Below, in pieces: positions 54,162 through 64,000 of a stretch of DNA of 64,000 bases (position 1 is the stretch's first letter; each line of letters opens with the position of its first letter). The notes under the pieces were generated by a model. The model worked only from the letters and a program-made list of their open reading frames with translations. It had not been told where the DNA came from and did not search any database. Made by a program: the position numbers and the translations under genes. The DNA comes from Cutaneotrichosporon cavernicola (Eukaryota; Basidiomycota; Tremellomycetes; Trichosporonales; Trichosporonaceae): NCBI RefSeq assembly GCF_030864355.1, contig NC_083396.1, positions 1,364,001 through 1,428,000 of the forward strand. The letters are read 5' to 3'.

Positions 54162-54794
54162 ATGTCGCGCTTCGCCGGCCGTTCCCTGGACCGCGTCTAC
54201 TTCATCTTCCTACTTGTACGTCGGGCCGGTGCGCGCAAAACCCAGCTGATAGCAGTGCCACATAGTACGCGTCCTCCAGGCTCACAGCATCTCTGACCTC
54301 AGCCAGCAACACTGGTGATGGACGGCCAAGCCGTGTACCCGTCGTGGATGGTCTCTGGGCCTCTCGAGGCCTTGGCGGAGTGGTACCTAAACTTCTTGCG
54401 TGACCCTATCATGGCCGGAGTCTTCGCCAAGGATCCAACAATGCGGTTCATGATGCCGTTCTTCTACCTCGAGATGTTCTTCCAGCTGCCATGCTTTGTA
54501 CTCGGCGCCGTCGGACTATGGAAGAGTGCGACTTGGCCGTACTCGCTGACACCAGACGACAGGCGCGTGTGGCCCCTACTCGTGGCCTACGGAGCAAGCA
54601 CTGCCACGACGCTCCTCCCGGTCCTGCAACGCTTGCTGTTCGATACTAAGACCAGTCCGCCGCTCACAGCGGCCGAGCTAGCTGGACTGCTCGGCTGCTA
54701 CGTCCCCTTCCTGGCTATCCCCCTCCTGATGGCCGTTGATTTGGGCTTCCGCATTGCCAAGCTTCTCGGCGGCGGCTCGCGCAAGAACGTCTAG
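54162..54794 (+). CDS. EXPERA-domain protein, TMEM97/sigma-2 receptor-like
   Basis: Small ER membrane protein of four helices. The start MSRFAGRSLDRVYFIFLL is at 54162; one intron follows, and the second exon carries VYPSWMVSGPLEALAEWYLN, MRFMMPFFYLEMFFQLPCFV and LTAAELAGLLGCYVPFLAIP. The helix with E-M-F-F-Q-L-P and the conserved tryptophans fit the EXPERA/TMEM97 family, linked to sterol and lipid homeostasis. The basic end RIAKLLGGGSRKNV could be an ER retention-type tail. Stop 40 bp from the GPI8 stop. Confidence 0.88.
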
Positions 54795-54834
54795 ATCTAG
54801 TGAGATGCATTGGGTACAATGGCCATGCTGGAAT

Positions 54835-56193
54835 CTAATGTCGGTGGAAGTATACAAACGAACCCGCGCCCACGAGCACCAACACCCCGAAGAGGATGCC
54901 CACAGCTTGCAGGCCTGAATCGGGCCGTGCCAGGCCCTCCAACGTCGTTGGCATGTGGTCGTGCAACACCTTGAACTGTCGGTGCCGCGGTTCTTCCCTG
55001 GTTACGCTGACTTTCTCCGGCCTCCACCCTGTTGCGGAGGCGTCGCCGTCAGGTGACGAGGTCGACGAGACCTCGACGCGTGCCACACCGCCAAAGAAGT
55101 CGGTTAGGAGAAGTTCCCGTGGAGACTTGGGAGACAGGTGCGTTGACACACCGGCGTTCGACCGGATAACTGCGGGGTCGTAGGCGTCAAACTCATGTTA
55201 GGTCGTCACAGTACGGGCGACCTACCAGCTGCTGGAGGTTTAGCTGTGACGTCTTGTTCATGTCCTCGAGATATCCCAGAACAAAGTGTGTAAAGCTGTC
55301 AATGATCGCAACGCCAATGTCGTAATCGCTATCATGCTGCGTGTCACTAAGAGCAAAAAACCACCACTCACGGAAAGCGAGTTCTCGCCAAGTTCAGACG
55401 AGCCTGTCGCGATAATGTTTGGAGAATAGAATTGCGAGTACATGGTATTGGCCTGACACGTGTCGATCATGAAGAGAAGGCGGTTATACCTGGACGTCAG
55501 TTTTTGTTGATAGAATCCCACAAACCTTCTCTTTTCCCACATCTGCTCGACAGCGTCGGCTACGTCAAACGCTGAGAGTTCCTCATTGTCCTGGAACTTG
55601 AGGAACTCATTACCACCGTGACCTGTGAGGTATATGAGTACGTTTGAGGAGGCGTCCGACAAGAGTCGCTTGTTGGGAGGTACGTTGGGGTCCAACCGGC
55701 CAGCAGTCAGCTTCACTAGCTCGCACTGGCATCTTACCAGTCAAGGTGCGGAGAAAGTTCTCGACAGTGACCTCGTAGCCGCTGTAATCGACCTCGACGC
55801 TGTCGCCATACAGGTCCAACTGGCGTTTGGGGTTGGCGTAGACCGTGGCCGGGAAGATGTTGCGGGAGTTGCACGCAACGTCGTCCGCCAGCATCAGGAT
55901 GATGTTCGAGTCAGGAATCCCGAGGCGTTTAATGTTGCGGTAGATTGCCAGCGTGTTCGCAATATGCTGGTGTCAGTGTTATGAAGGGACTAAGAACACA
56001 CGCGGTAGTTGAACCAGAACCGCGACGTGCAAGCGAGGACGGCCCAGTTGTTAGTGTGTCGGTCTTCGCTGCCTGCGAAGAACTCTGCGGCCTGTTCATG
56101 GTGTTGGAGGAGCTGGTCAGGATGCGAGGCCGCGTAGCTGGGAACAGCGGCGGATATCAAACCCATGAGAATAACCCATATCGCTCCCAACAT
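54835..56193 (-). CDS. GPI8: GPI-anchor transamidase catalytic subunit
   Basis: C13-family cysteine protease of the ER lumen that joins GPI to precursor proteins. [20 protein letters not shown] is a signal peptide. [40 protein letters not shown] and [20 protein letters not shown] follow, then catalytic His in [17 protein letters not shown] and catalytic Cys in [50 protein letters not shown] and a C-terminal membrane helix ([19 protein letters not shown]) complete the protein. Five or so short introns split it. Both catalytic residues and the C-terminal anchor are present. With BST1 at 33798 it is the second GPI-anchor gene here. Confidence 0.96.
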
Positions 56194-56461
56194 AGTGCTA
56201 GCTGATCTGGAAGGGAGTGACTGTAGTGTAATGACAGTAGAGGAGAGTGACGAACGGATGGATGAACATGTATCATCATCGCGTACCTCCGTTCCCTCCC
56301 TCCTCCCCCCCAAGGACCTCCACATGCATGGTAGAGTGACAGTGCAACGCCTGGTGAGGATACGAAATTGCTCCCGCCATATCACCACAATAACCCCTCC
56401 TCCTCACCTTCCTCTATCTTGCCTCACTTCCATCCATCCCCTCCAACTCTCCCAGTACAAC
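56194..56461. promoter_or_regulatory. Compact divergent promoter, GPI8 / RTF1
   Basis: 268 bp between the two ATGs, one of the tightest divergent pairs in the window. Pyrimidine-rich just before RTF1; no clear TATA box. Confidence 0.5.
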
Positions 56462-58362
56462 ATGTCAGACCTCGAGAACGAACTTCTAGGGCTCGCCGAG
56501 GATGATTCGTCGAGTCATCACAAGAAGCGCACAGCAGGAGGCCGCAAGAACCATCAGTCCTAGTTTGTGTCCCTCCTCAATTGCCACTGACTGCAAGCGA
56601 GGACTCTGATGACAACGAGGGTGAGGAGGAGATGGACATGGACATGGATGAGGACATGGAAATGGATGTCGACTCGGAGGACGACGCAACCGCCCAGTCG
56701 CGCCCTGTAAACAAGTCGAACCCTTACCCTTTGGAGGGCAAATACATCGATGAAGACGACCGCGACTAGTGAGTCCGGCCCCCGAGTGGGTTTCTGACGG
56801 TCCAAGCCTTGACTCGCTGCCTGAAATCGAGCGTGAGAACATTCTCGCCGCGCGCCAGGAGGAAATCCAAAAGTTCAAGGACGCGGCGCAGCTCGACGCC
56901 ATGTACAAGATGGCTGCGGGGCAGGACGAAGACGAGGACGATTACACGCCGAGGAAGCAACGTAAGTGGGGAAGGGACACATTCTCACGGGAAAGGAAAG
57001 CACACGAGCGTCACCGATGAAAAGTACAGAGCTATGATGGACCTCAAGAACAAGAGGAAGTCCAAGGAAGAAAGGGCGCAGCGGAGGGTGAGCGACAGCG
57101 CGATCGCGCAAGCTGACATCTCAGGCAGCAAAGCTGGCACAGGGCGGTCGCCGTGCACGTTCGTCATCGTTAAACTCGTTAGATGATGCTTCGTCCGAAG
57201 AGGGGGAGATCTCGCCGAGGGACTCGTGGCGACATGCGTCTCCTTCGCGGGACAGACCGAGCGACAGCCGCCGCAAGGTCGAGGTAGATATCGACTCTAT
57301 GCCGCCATCTTATCAGGAGCTCAACGAGGCGACACTCGACCGCTACAAGCTTGTGGAGATGATGTACAAGGATCAGTTCGAGGAGGTCATCAAGAGTATG
57401 TTGTTGAGCCTGGATGTACTAACGACCAGACGCTTACGTTCGTATTCCAGCAGGGACGGACGACCAAGGGCGACCCAAGTACCGCGTACATCGGATCATT
57501 GGTAAGAGGAAGGAAAAAGGTGGTACTGACGTTCCAGGCGTTGAATCGGAGCACAGCCATGGGAGGTATACCGTCGAGTACAAGGGTCGTGATGTCTCCG
57601 CCAGCCATGCCCTCATATGTGCCTACGGCAAAGCGAATCGACTGTACCGAATTGCCGACATCTCCAACACCGAGGTCTCAGAGGTGTGTAGAGTACGTAC
57701 CCGCTGATCAGTTCAGGACGAGTTCTCTCGCTTCACCATGACCAACAAGGCCGACAACGTCAAGAACCCAAGACGCTCAGAACTCAAGGCCAAGCATGAG
57801 GAGATTGTTGCGTTGCATGACCGCCCAATGACCGAGGACGAGGTCAACCGTCAAGTCGACGCTCGCAAACAGGCCAATCCTCAAGCGCAACGCCAGAAGA
57901 TTGTGTTGCAAATCACGTCCCTCATGTCATCCAAGCAGCTCGCCCTGCGTCGCAACGACCTTGAGACAGCAGCTTTCATAGGCGACCAGATTGCAAAGCT
58001 TGGAGCAGACCCAAACACCGGCGAGCTCCTCGAGGGAGAAGGAGACCTGTCCGAGTACGACCTCCGCATTGCCAGGATCAACGAGAACAACCGCCGGAAA
58101 ACTCGTGAGACTATGATGAAGGCGCACGAGGCCGCTGTTGCGAAGAAGAAGGCCGAGGACGCCATTGTCCGCGCAAAGGCAGCGTGAGTTATGGCTTAAT
58201 GAAGCTGGCTGACCTTGTAGAGCTGCGTCGCAGGAGGCTGGGCAACCTACAATAGTCAAGGAGATTACGGTTAAAGCACTCCCTATCGCAGGGATGAGGA
58301 AGGGTGAGACTCCTCAGCAGTATGTCGCTCGCACCGTCACGCTCGACCTGGGCGACTTCTAG
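56462..58362 (+). CDS. RTF1: Paf1-complex subunit Rtf1 (Plus3 domain)
   Basis: Nuclear Paf1C subunit that links elongating RNA polymerase II to H2B ubiquitylation. Start MSDLENELLGLAEDDSSSHH at 56462. The acidic N-terminus is followed by LDSLPEIERENILAARQEEI, DEKYRAMMDLKNKRKSKEER, and then the Plus3 domain: SMPPSYQELNEATLDRYKLV, KYRVHRIIGVESEHS, GRYTVEYKGRDVSASHALIC, YRIADISNTEVSE and FSRF. The C-terminus (ELKAKHEEIVALHDRPMTED, NPQAQRQKIVLQITSLMSSK) and the histone-modification-domain-like stretch LAPADDPNTGELLEGEGDLS-like segment follow. At least seven short introns. Stop 56 bp from MTC1. Confidence 0.93.
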
Positions 58363-58418
58363 TCTATGCATCACATGCACCATGTCTGTACCCATCCGTT
58401 GGCACTGTGCCTCCACGA

Positions 58419-59893
58419 TCACTCGGCGGTAGTCGCACCACCAATCGGCTGCCCGGCCGCCACGTCTCTAGGGGTCGCCGGCACCGACACAGACGGCTTG
58501 AGTGCCATGCGGGTCGAAACATACTGCACATTAACTTCTGCCACAAATCAACACCCGTTACTCACGTCCTGGGCGACAATCTCAATGCTCGTCTTCAGTA
58601 CCTCGACAAGACGCTCTTCGACCCAGTCGCTCTTGTCGTACTCGACCTCCAGCCAGTCTCCTGGCGAGGGCTGGCTGACAGTAGTGAACTGCAGCCCGTG
58701 GACGGGGTCCTGCAGGCTGACGATAAAGTACAGGTGCTGGGGCACGGTGGCCTGGCTTCCCTCAGTAGACAGCTGCAGGGCAGGCTCCGGGAAAGGCAGA
58801 GGCGCCAGCACTGGCTGCAGGTGGAGGAAGACGGGGATAGTGGTGACTGGCACATCGCCTGGAAACGTCAGCTCGCAAACAGTTGGCACTAACTCACCTG
58901 ATTGCTCCCGTGCCCGTCCGCGGGGCTTCTTGTCCTCACGACCCTTCGCCGCCTCAACCTCATCCTGCGCAGCCCTCCACCCCTCGTGCCACCCAGTGAT
59001 AGGATTCAAAGTGCGCTCGGTTGGGAGGGCCTGGTCAGGCGGCGACCAGACCACCACCAGCTCGCCCGACTCTGTCTGCTCGAGAATCGTCATCCAGGCG
59101 CGGTACACAACACCCTCGACACCCTCGTACCCAACCATGGGGTGGGAGAGCCACAGTTCGATTGTCTCGTGCGCCGAGATCGGAGGTGCAACAGTGTTGA
59201 TCAGGGTGGTAAAGGTCGAGTTGGCCTGAGTGAGGATATCCTGGCCTATCGTCAGCGCATCTCTCTAGTTGAGCACATACGGAGCTTGTCGAGGTCGATA
59301 TTTCCCACGTTCTTGGCCAGGCCACCGAGGCGCGTCTCGGCGTCCTTCCTCAGTTTGCCAACGTCGACGCCCCCAACGTGAAGCTGGTCGATCTGCTCGC
59401 GGATGCCAGAGACCCCCTCAGTGCGGACCTTACGGTACTGCTCGTCGGCGACGCGTTGGGCCGATTGGATGGCAGACGTCGCCGAAGACCAGAATGAACC
59501 GCCGCCCCAGCCCCAGCCGCTCGAAGCCGCGGCTTGTTCCTCATGCGCGAGCGCTGCCGGAGCCGGCGACGCCGATGCCACCTTTGAGGCGGCCGCAGCA
59601 GGTGTCCCAGGCGCACCGAGAGCAGGGCTCTCTGTGCGGGGCGTTGACGAGGAGGGCTTGCTCAGCGGTGCACGCTTCTGGTTGATCTGGGCTTCAAGGA
59701 AGGCCAGCGCGTCTGCTGCTTCAGAGTCCGGTGCAGGCTGGGGGGGTTCGTCCTTCCTGTTCGCACTATCCGTTGACGGCCGTGCCGAGCCAACTGAGCC
59801 CGGCGCATCAGCGGGGCCAGTCTCGGCGTCGAGGTTGTCGAGGTTGTCGAGGAAGGCGAGGGCCTCCTCGGCCTTGGTCTTCTTGGGGGGCAT
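58419..59893 (-). CDS. MTC1: Maintenance of telomere capping protein Mtc1-like
   Basis: Fungal protein of the Mtc1 family, associated by yeast genetics with telomere capping and COPI-related trafficking. Start MPPKKTKAEEALAFLDNLDN at 59893. An Ala/Pro-rich N-terminus leads to ASSGWGWGGGSFWSSATSAI, QSAQRVADEQYRKVRTEGVS, GLAKNVGNIDLDKL, QDILTQANSTFTTLINTVAP, HETIELWLSHPMVGYEGVEG, VVYRAWMTILEQ and IPVFLHLQPVLAPLP. The W-G-W-G-G-G-S-F-W-S-S block and the amphipathic helix after it are typical of the family. The last exon ends GQPIGGATTAE. Convergent with RTF1, 56 bp. Confidence 0.85.
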
Positions 59894-60910
59894 TGCGGTG
59901 GACAGAGATTTGATGCGACGAGGTGGATCTCGATGAGCTGGCGCAGATGCTAGGTTGGAGGTTCAAGCGAGGTGTAGTGGCGCACTGATCGATCACGAAC
60001 TCGAACCCGATGACACCATAGACAGCCATGACAGCTGGCACGCACCTCGTCAGGTGGCGCAAGTGGAGGGGCTGCTTATGGCTTGAATGACATCTGCACT
60101 TGTGGACAAACCCATTGCATAAAGGCACGCCCATTAATTAGGCACGTGAGTGGATGGTACGTCATGATATTTGAGATTGTGCCACGTGGAGTGTGAGTAT
60201 ATTTCATTTTATTACCCAATTGTTATGTTGATTTTGGATCCGCTAATTGCTATGTAACCTATGGAGATATGGAGTGTGATGCCGGCCATGTCAGGTCAGG
60301 GTTTTGCTTGTTTTCCCCCCCCTAACCATACCTGGTGGGTCATGGGTTATGGGTCATGGGTCATAGGACTGCTCCCTTGTCTCTTCCCCCCTCTCTCCCC
60401 CCTACTAGCATTATCGCCAGTGGTCGTCACAGCCATGCAGTCTTAGACCCTCCTCTCTCTTTAGCTACCATCCAATCCATCCCATTCCTATCCTATTCCA
60501 ACCTATCCACTTGCGACATCCTCCTTCCCCGCCATTCTCCATCCTCCATCCTCCGTCATCCCCATTCTCCACCTCACTTGGTCACCACCAACCTCCATCA
60601 ACACTCTACTACATCCCCTCATCAACCTACACAAACTCTCCATATCTGTCAACTCGAACTCGAAACTCATCCCTCACAGTCTAATACATCCTTTGACAAG
60701 CGTCACCTACCACTAGCCGACAAAACAGCCTCCACTCGCTCACCCCACCACTGTTGGATTCCTCCGCATAGGTCATCATCCTTTCATCTCACTCTTCATC
60801 CGAGTCACCACCTCTCCCCTCCTTTTCAGTCGATCCTATCTACATAAGGATCACTCGAGACCACTCTCGTCACTTCTCCTCGATCGACCGTGGCATCCTC
60901 CCCGCCTGTC
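59894..60910. promoter_or_regulatory. Divergent promoter region, MTC1 / CDC55
   Basis: 1.0 kb between start codons. It holds a 7-bp tandem repeat at 60337-60364 and a 400-bp pyrimidine-rich leader before CDC55. No gene is recognised. Confidence 0.5.
60337..60364. repeat. Tandem repeat, 4 x 7 bp
   Basis: Four GGGTCAT units in direct order, the second with one change (GGGTTAT). Confidence 0.8.
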
Positions 60911-62773
60911 ATGGATCCAGAGGCAACGACAAACCAATGGCGCTTTGCCCAGTGTTTCGGAGACAAGGGCGAAGTTGAGGACATCACAGAGGGTTCGTGC
61001 ACTTCCACCACACCACCACCACAATCAACCCCGCCTTCTTCCCCATCCCCGCTGTTCCATGAGTTCGCTGATGCCTTCCTGCAGCCGATATCATCTCCAC
61101 CGTCGAGTTTGACCACACTGGCGACTACCTCGCGACCGGAGACAAGGGTGGCCGTGTCGTTTTGTTCGAGCGCAACGAACAGGTACGCTTCAGCCTCGTC
61201 GCCGCACGCGCCATCCTCCTCCCCACAAGGCTTTCCCATTCTGTCTCACCGATGCTGACTGTTCGCAGAAGAAGGGATGCGAGTACAAATTTTATACAGA
61301 GGTGCGACACTTGTTGTTGTTTTGATTTCCAGGTGTCGTCTCCTAACAGCCCCACAGTTCCAGTCACACGAGCCCGAGTTTGACTACCTCAAGTCACTTG
61401 AGATTGAGGAGAAGATCAACCGCATCCGGTGGTGCAAGCGCCAGAATGCTGCGCATTTTCTCCTGAGCACGAACGGTGAGCATGCGAGCGATGGCGTGGC
61501 GCGATCGGGCGCGACGCAAGCTGATCATCTTCAGACAAGACAATCAAGCTCTGGAAAGTGTTCGACAAGCAGATCAAGGTCGTTGCGGAGAACAACCACA
61601 GCCAGGACATTACTGGCGGTGGGCCCGTGGGCGCTGTACAGCCTCAGCTGCGACTCCCGCGGATGACGACGCACGACTCGATCACTGCTGCTGTCCCCCG
61701 CAAAGTGTATGCCAACGCCCATGCCTACCACATCAATTCAATCTCCGTAAATTCGGACGGCGAGACGTACATATCTGCCGATGACCTGCGGATCAACTTG
61801 TGGAACCTCAACATCAGTGACCAGAGCTTCAGTACGTCGACGTGCGATCAACCAAGCTGACAAATTAGACATTGTCGACATCAAGCCGGTCAATATGGAG
61901 GAGCTCACCGAAGTCATCACCGCTGCCGAGTTCCACCCCATCCACTGCAACCTCTTCATGTACTCGAGCTCCAAGGGAACCATTAAACTCGCAGACATGC
62001 GGGAATCGGCTCTGTGCGACCAGCACGCGAAGCGTGGGTACCGCAATGTCCGTTCGGTTCTGACAAGGCAGTCTTCGAGGAGGAGGAGGACCCGTCGCAA
62101 AAGTCGTTCTTCTCCGAGATTATCTCGTCCATCTCGGACGTCAAGTTCTCACGCGACGGGCGCTACATTCTGTCCCGAGATTACTTGACGCTCAAGATCT
62201 GGGACTTGAACATGGAGAACAAGCCCGTCAAGACGATCAACATCCACGATCACTTGCGCCAGAAGCTGTGCGACCTGTACGAGAACGACTGCATCTTCGA
62301 CAAATTCGAGTGCACCTTCAGTGGAGACGGCAGGTGGGTAACCCTGAGACGCTCAGCAGCTGACTTTGCAGCCAAGTCATGACTGGCTCGTACCATAACT
62401 ACTTCCGGATCTACGACGTCAACAGCGACAACGATGTGGTCCTGCAGGCCGACAAGTCGGCTTTCAAGGCCAAGAAGATCGGTGGGGCACGCGGCAAAGT
62501 GCCAGGCAAGAAGGAGGGCATGCAGACCGAGGGCATCGACTTTGCCAAGAAGATTGTGAGTGCTGGGTGGTTCTTACCGGTGCAAGTAGTGCTGACGTTC
62601 TTCAAGTTGCACGGCAGCTGGCACCCTAGGGAGAACACCATTGCAGTGAGTACCACCGCATCCACGCCGGGAACGGAGCTGACGTTTCCAGATCGCCGCG
62701 ACAAACAACCTGTACGCGCATCCGTCCCCACCCGTCACTGACCACCAGGTTCTTATACTCCACTCTTTCATAA
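60911..62773 (+). CDS. CDC55: PP2A regulatory B subunit (B55/Cdc55)
   Basis: WD40 B55 subunit that targets protein phosphatase 2A in mitotic control. The start [20 protein letters not shown] is preferred; an in-frame GTG upstream is not used. The spliced frame reads [142 protein letters not shown] and [14 protein letters not shown]. These blocks are nearly invariant in B55 proteins. It is cut by about nine short introns. The last exon (ATNNLFLYSTLS) ends in TAA at 62771. Confidence 0.96.
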
Positions 62774-63393
62774 GCATCCGTCATCATCAAGATACCCCAC
62801 CAACTTGGTCATTATTTTACACTAGATTCGACGTGAGCCCCGTGGATGTCGAGATTTTCCAGCGGTGGCAGGGTGTCGAGTGGGCTATGAGGACGATGGC
62901 CCAGGCTAGGAAGAAGCAGTCAGTAGTAGTAAAGCACGAAGATGAACCACGTGTAGTAGATGACGCAGTCGAATGCGCGAATGCTCGCTGCTCGCTGCTC
63001 GCTGTTGGATGCAATGAAGTGTTGACAGCTCACAGATTACCGAAGCCCTGCAATCTCAGGAAGTCAGGGCAATATCTGTGAAGTCTCGAAGTTGGACACT
63101 TTTGGTTCCGAACATAAACAATGCCTGAAGTCACGTGTTGGCCACCTAAACCACCCCTTGGACCTCATCGCCTGCCGTCAACTGTCAATCGCACGCACCT
63201 TGCGTACTTTCGAACAACTTTACATCTACTCATTCTGATCTCTCAGTCTTCTCCGCCTCCTCTCAAGCGCCATACTGCCCCGGTTTGTGCACGTACAGTG
63301 TGCTACTTGACGGCTATATCCTCTCGGGCACAGGAGGGAAGGTGACAGCTTGCCATCAAGTGAATCCTGATCTGCCCGAAGCCCATCTCAGCG
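62774..63393. other. Intergenic region after CDC55
   Basis: 620 bp. The plus-strand frame at 62833-63081 (MSPVDVEIFQRWQGVEWAMR) has no recognised homology and is not called as a gene. Confidence 0.5.
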
Positions 63394-64000
63394 ATGTCGG
63401 AATCACCACGGACACCTCTTAAGCCAACATTCACAAACACTGTGACGGTCGACTCTATCTACGGCGAAGATGAGTCGTTCGAAGTCGAGACGCCTGACTT
63501 TCACTTTGACTGGCTAGCAACTGGTAGCCGATCTGGAGTGGCACCCAGCTCGGCCACGCCGCCCACAACCAAGTCGTTCGAGAAGGCAAGTGCCGTCGCC
63601 GCACAACTGACTCCAGCCACCTTCGTACTTTGACAAGCGGTCGCGCACACTGCCCTCGCACGACTCGTCTCCTGCGTGGTCGTCAACCTCGACGCCCCCG
63701 AGTGACCATCTCCAACCGCTGCGACCACTACCGTCAACGCACAGCGCGTCGGAACTCGACGATGCCAGCCGGTCCTCTATCATCAAGGCACATCCGCGCA
63801 TAGTATCGGCTCCCCTGTCCAGTTCCACACTCTCCAACTCTGGGAGATTCGATGAGTCCTCGTCCTCCACTGTGAGTAGAGTGATGGAACTGACTAACGT
63901 CAGTTCAAGAGCCGCGATGACCCCGGAGCGGAGCGCACTCGCAACACATTTGTCACTCCGGGCCTGACTCAGAGAACGTTAGGCACTATCTCGTCTGCAC
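63394..64000 (+). CDS. Unrecognised gene, 5' part (continues past window end)
   Basis: Three exons are visible: 63394-63585, 63617-63871 and 63904 onward, all in phase. The visible 180 residues (MSESPRTPLKPTFTNTVTVD, then ESFEVETPDFHFDW) are Ser/Pro/Thr-rich and look disordered, with SP and TP sites that CDK or MAP kinases could use. The first intron has a GC donor (GCAAGT) and is 31 nt. The product cannot be named; a regulatory N-terminus such as that of a kinase is one possibility. Confidence 0.7.

Noticed and set aside
62833..63081. 82-codon frame after CDC55
   Set aside because: No homology and no clear promoter; likely CDC55 3' region.

Overview
The window is nuclear DNA of a basidiomycete yeast, most likely a tremellomycete and perhaps Trichosporonales. 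That placement is inferred from the GC-rich, densely packed genes, the many introns of about 30-45 nt with a CTGAC/CTAAC branch point a few bases before the acceptor, and the fungal protein set (QCR6, GPI8, FZO1, IPI3, a SAP-plus-TKL kinase). No database search was possible. All gene models were spliced by eye from conserved protein motifs and GT..AG signals.

Layout. 1-10991 is mostly metabolic: the 3' part of glycogen phosphorylase, an MFS sugar porter, a SAM-dependent methyltransferase, a Gfo/Idh/MocA oxidoreductase, an Mpv17/PMP22 membrane protein and an APC-family amine permease. 12502-25709 holds information-processing and housekeeping genes: SR140/U2SURP, the WD40 ribosome-biogenesis factor IPI3, complex III hinge protein QCR6, a YBL001c/MTH1187-family protein, CUS2/TAT-SF1, GNA1, a Doa1/PLAA-type WD40-PFU protein and a trimethyllysine-dioxygenase-like enzyme. 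25710-29764 is a 4 kb gene-poor stretch with tandem duplications. 29765-64000 is again dense: OXR1 (TLD), BMT2, TLG1, BST1, a pericentrin/Pcp1-like spindle pole body protein, mitofusin FZO1, RBG1/DRG1, TFIP11, a SAP-TKL kinase, TMEM97, GPI8, RTF1, MTC1, CDC55, and the 5' end of an unrecognised gene.

Genes tend to be arranged as divergent pairs sharing short promoters (for example GPI8/RTF1, 268 bp) and convergent pairs with almost no spacer: 32 bp for the YBL001c-like gene/CUS2, 40 bp for TMEM97/GPI8, 56 bp for RTF1/MTC1, and 0 bp for BMT2/TLG1, whose stop codons abut. Functionally there are two GPI-anchor genes (BST1, GPI8), three spliceosome factors (SR140, CUS2, TFIP11), two membrane-dynamics genes (FZO1, TLG1) and two ribosome-biogenesis genes (IPI3, BMT2). 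They act in unrelated places and look like ordinary genome order rather than a cluster.

The most unusual material is in gene structure. There are apparent microexons of 5, 7 and 13 nt, two GC-AG introns, a BMT2 intron that seems to end in TG rather than AG, a kinase with Ser in place of the VAIK lysine, and a Doa1-like protein that ends after the PFU domain without room for a PUL domain. No mobile element, CRISPR array, tRNA or rRNA gene was recognised.
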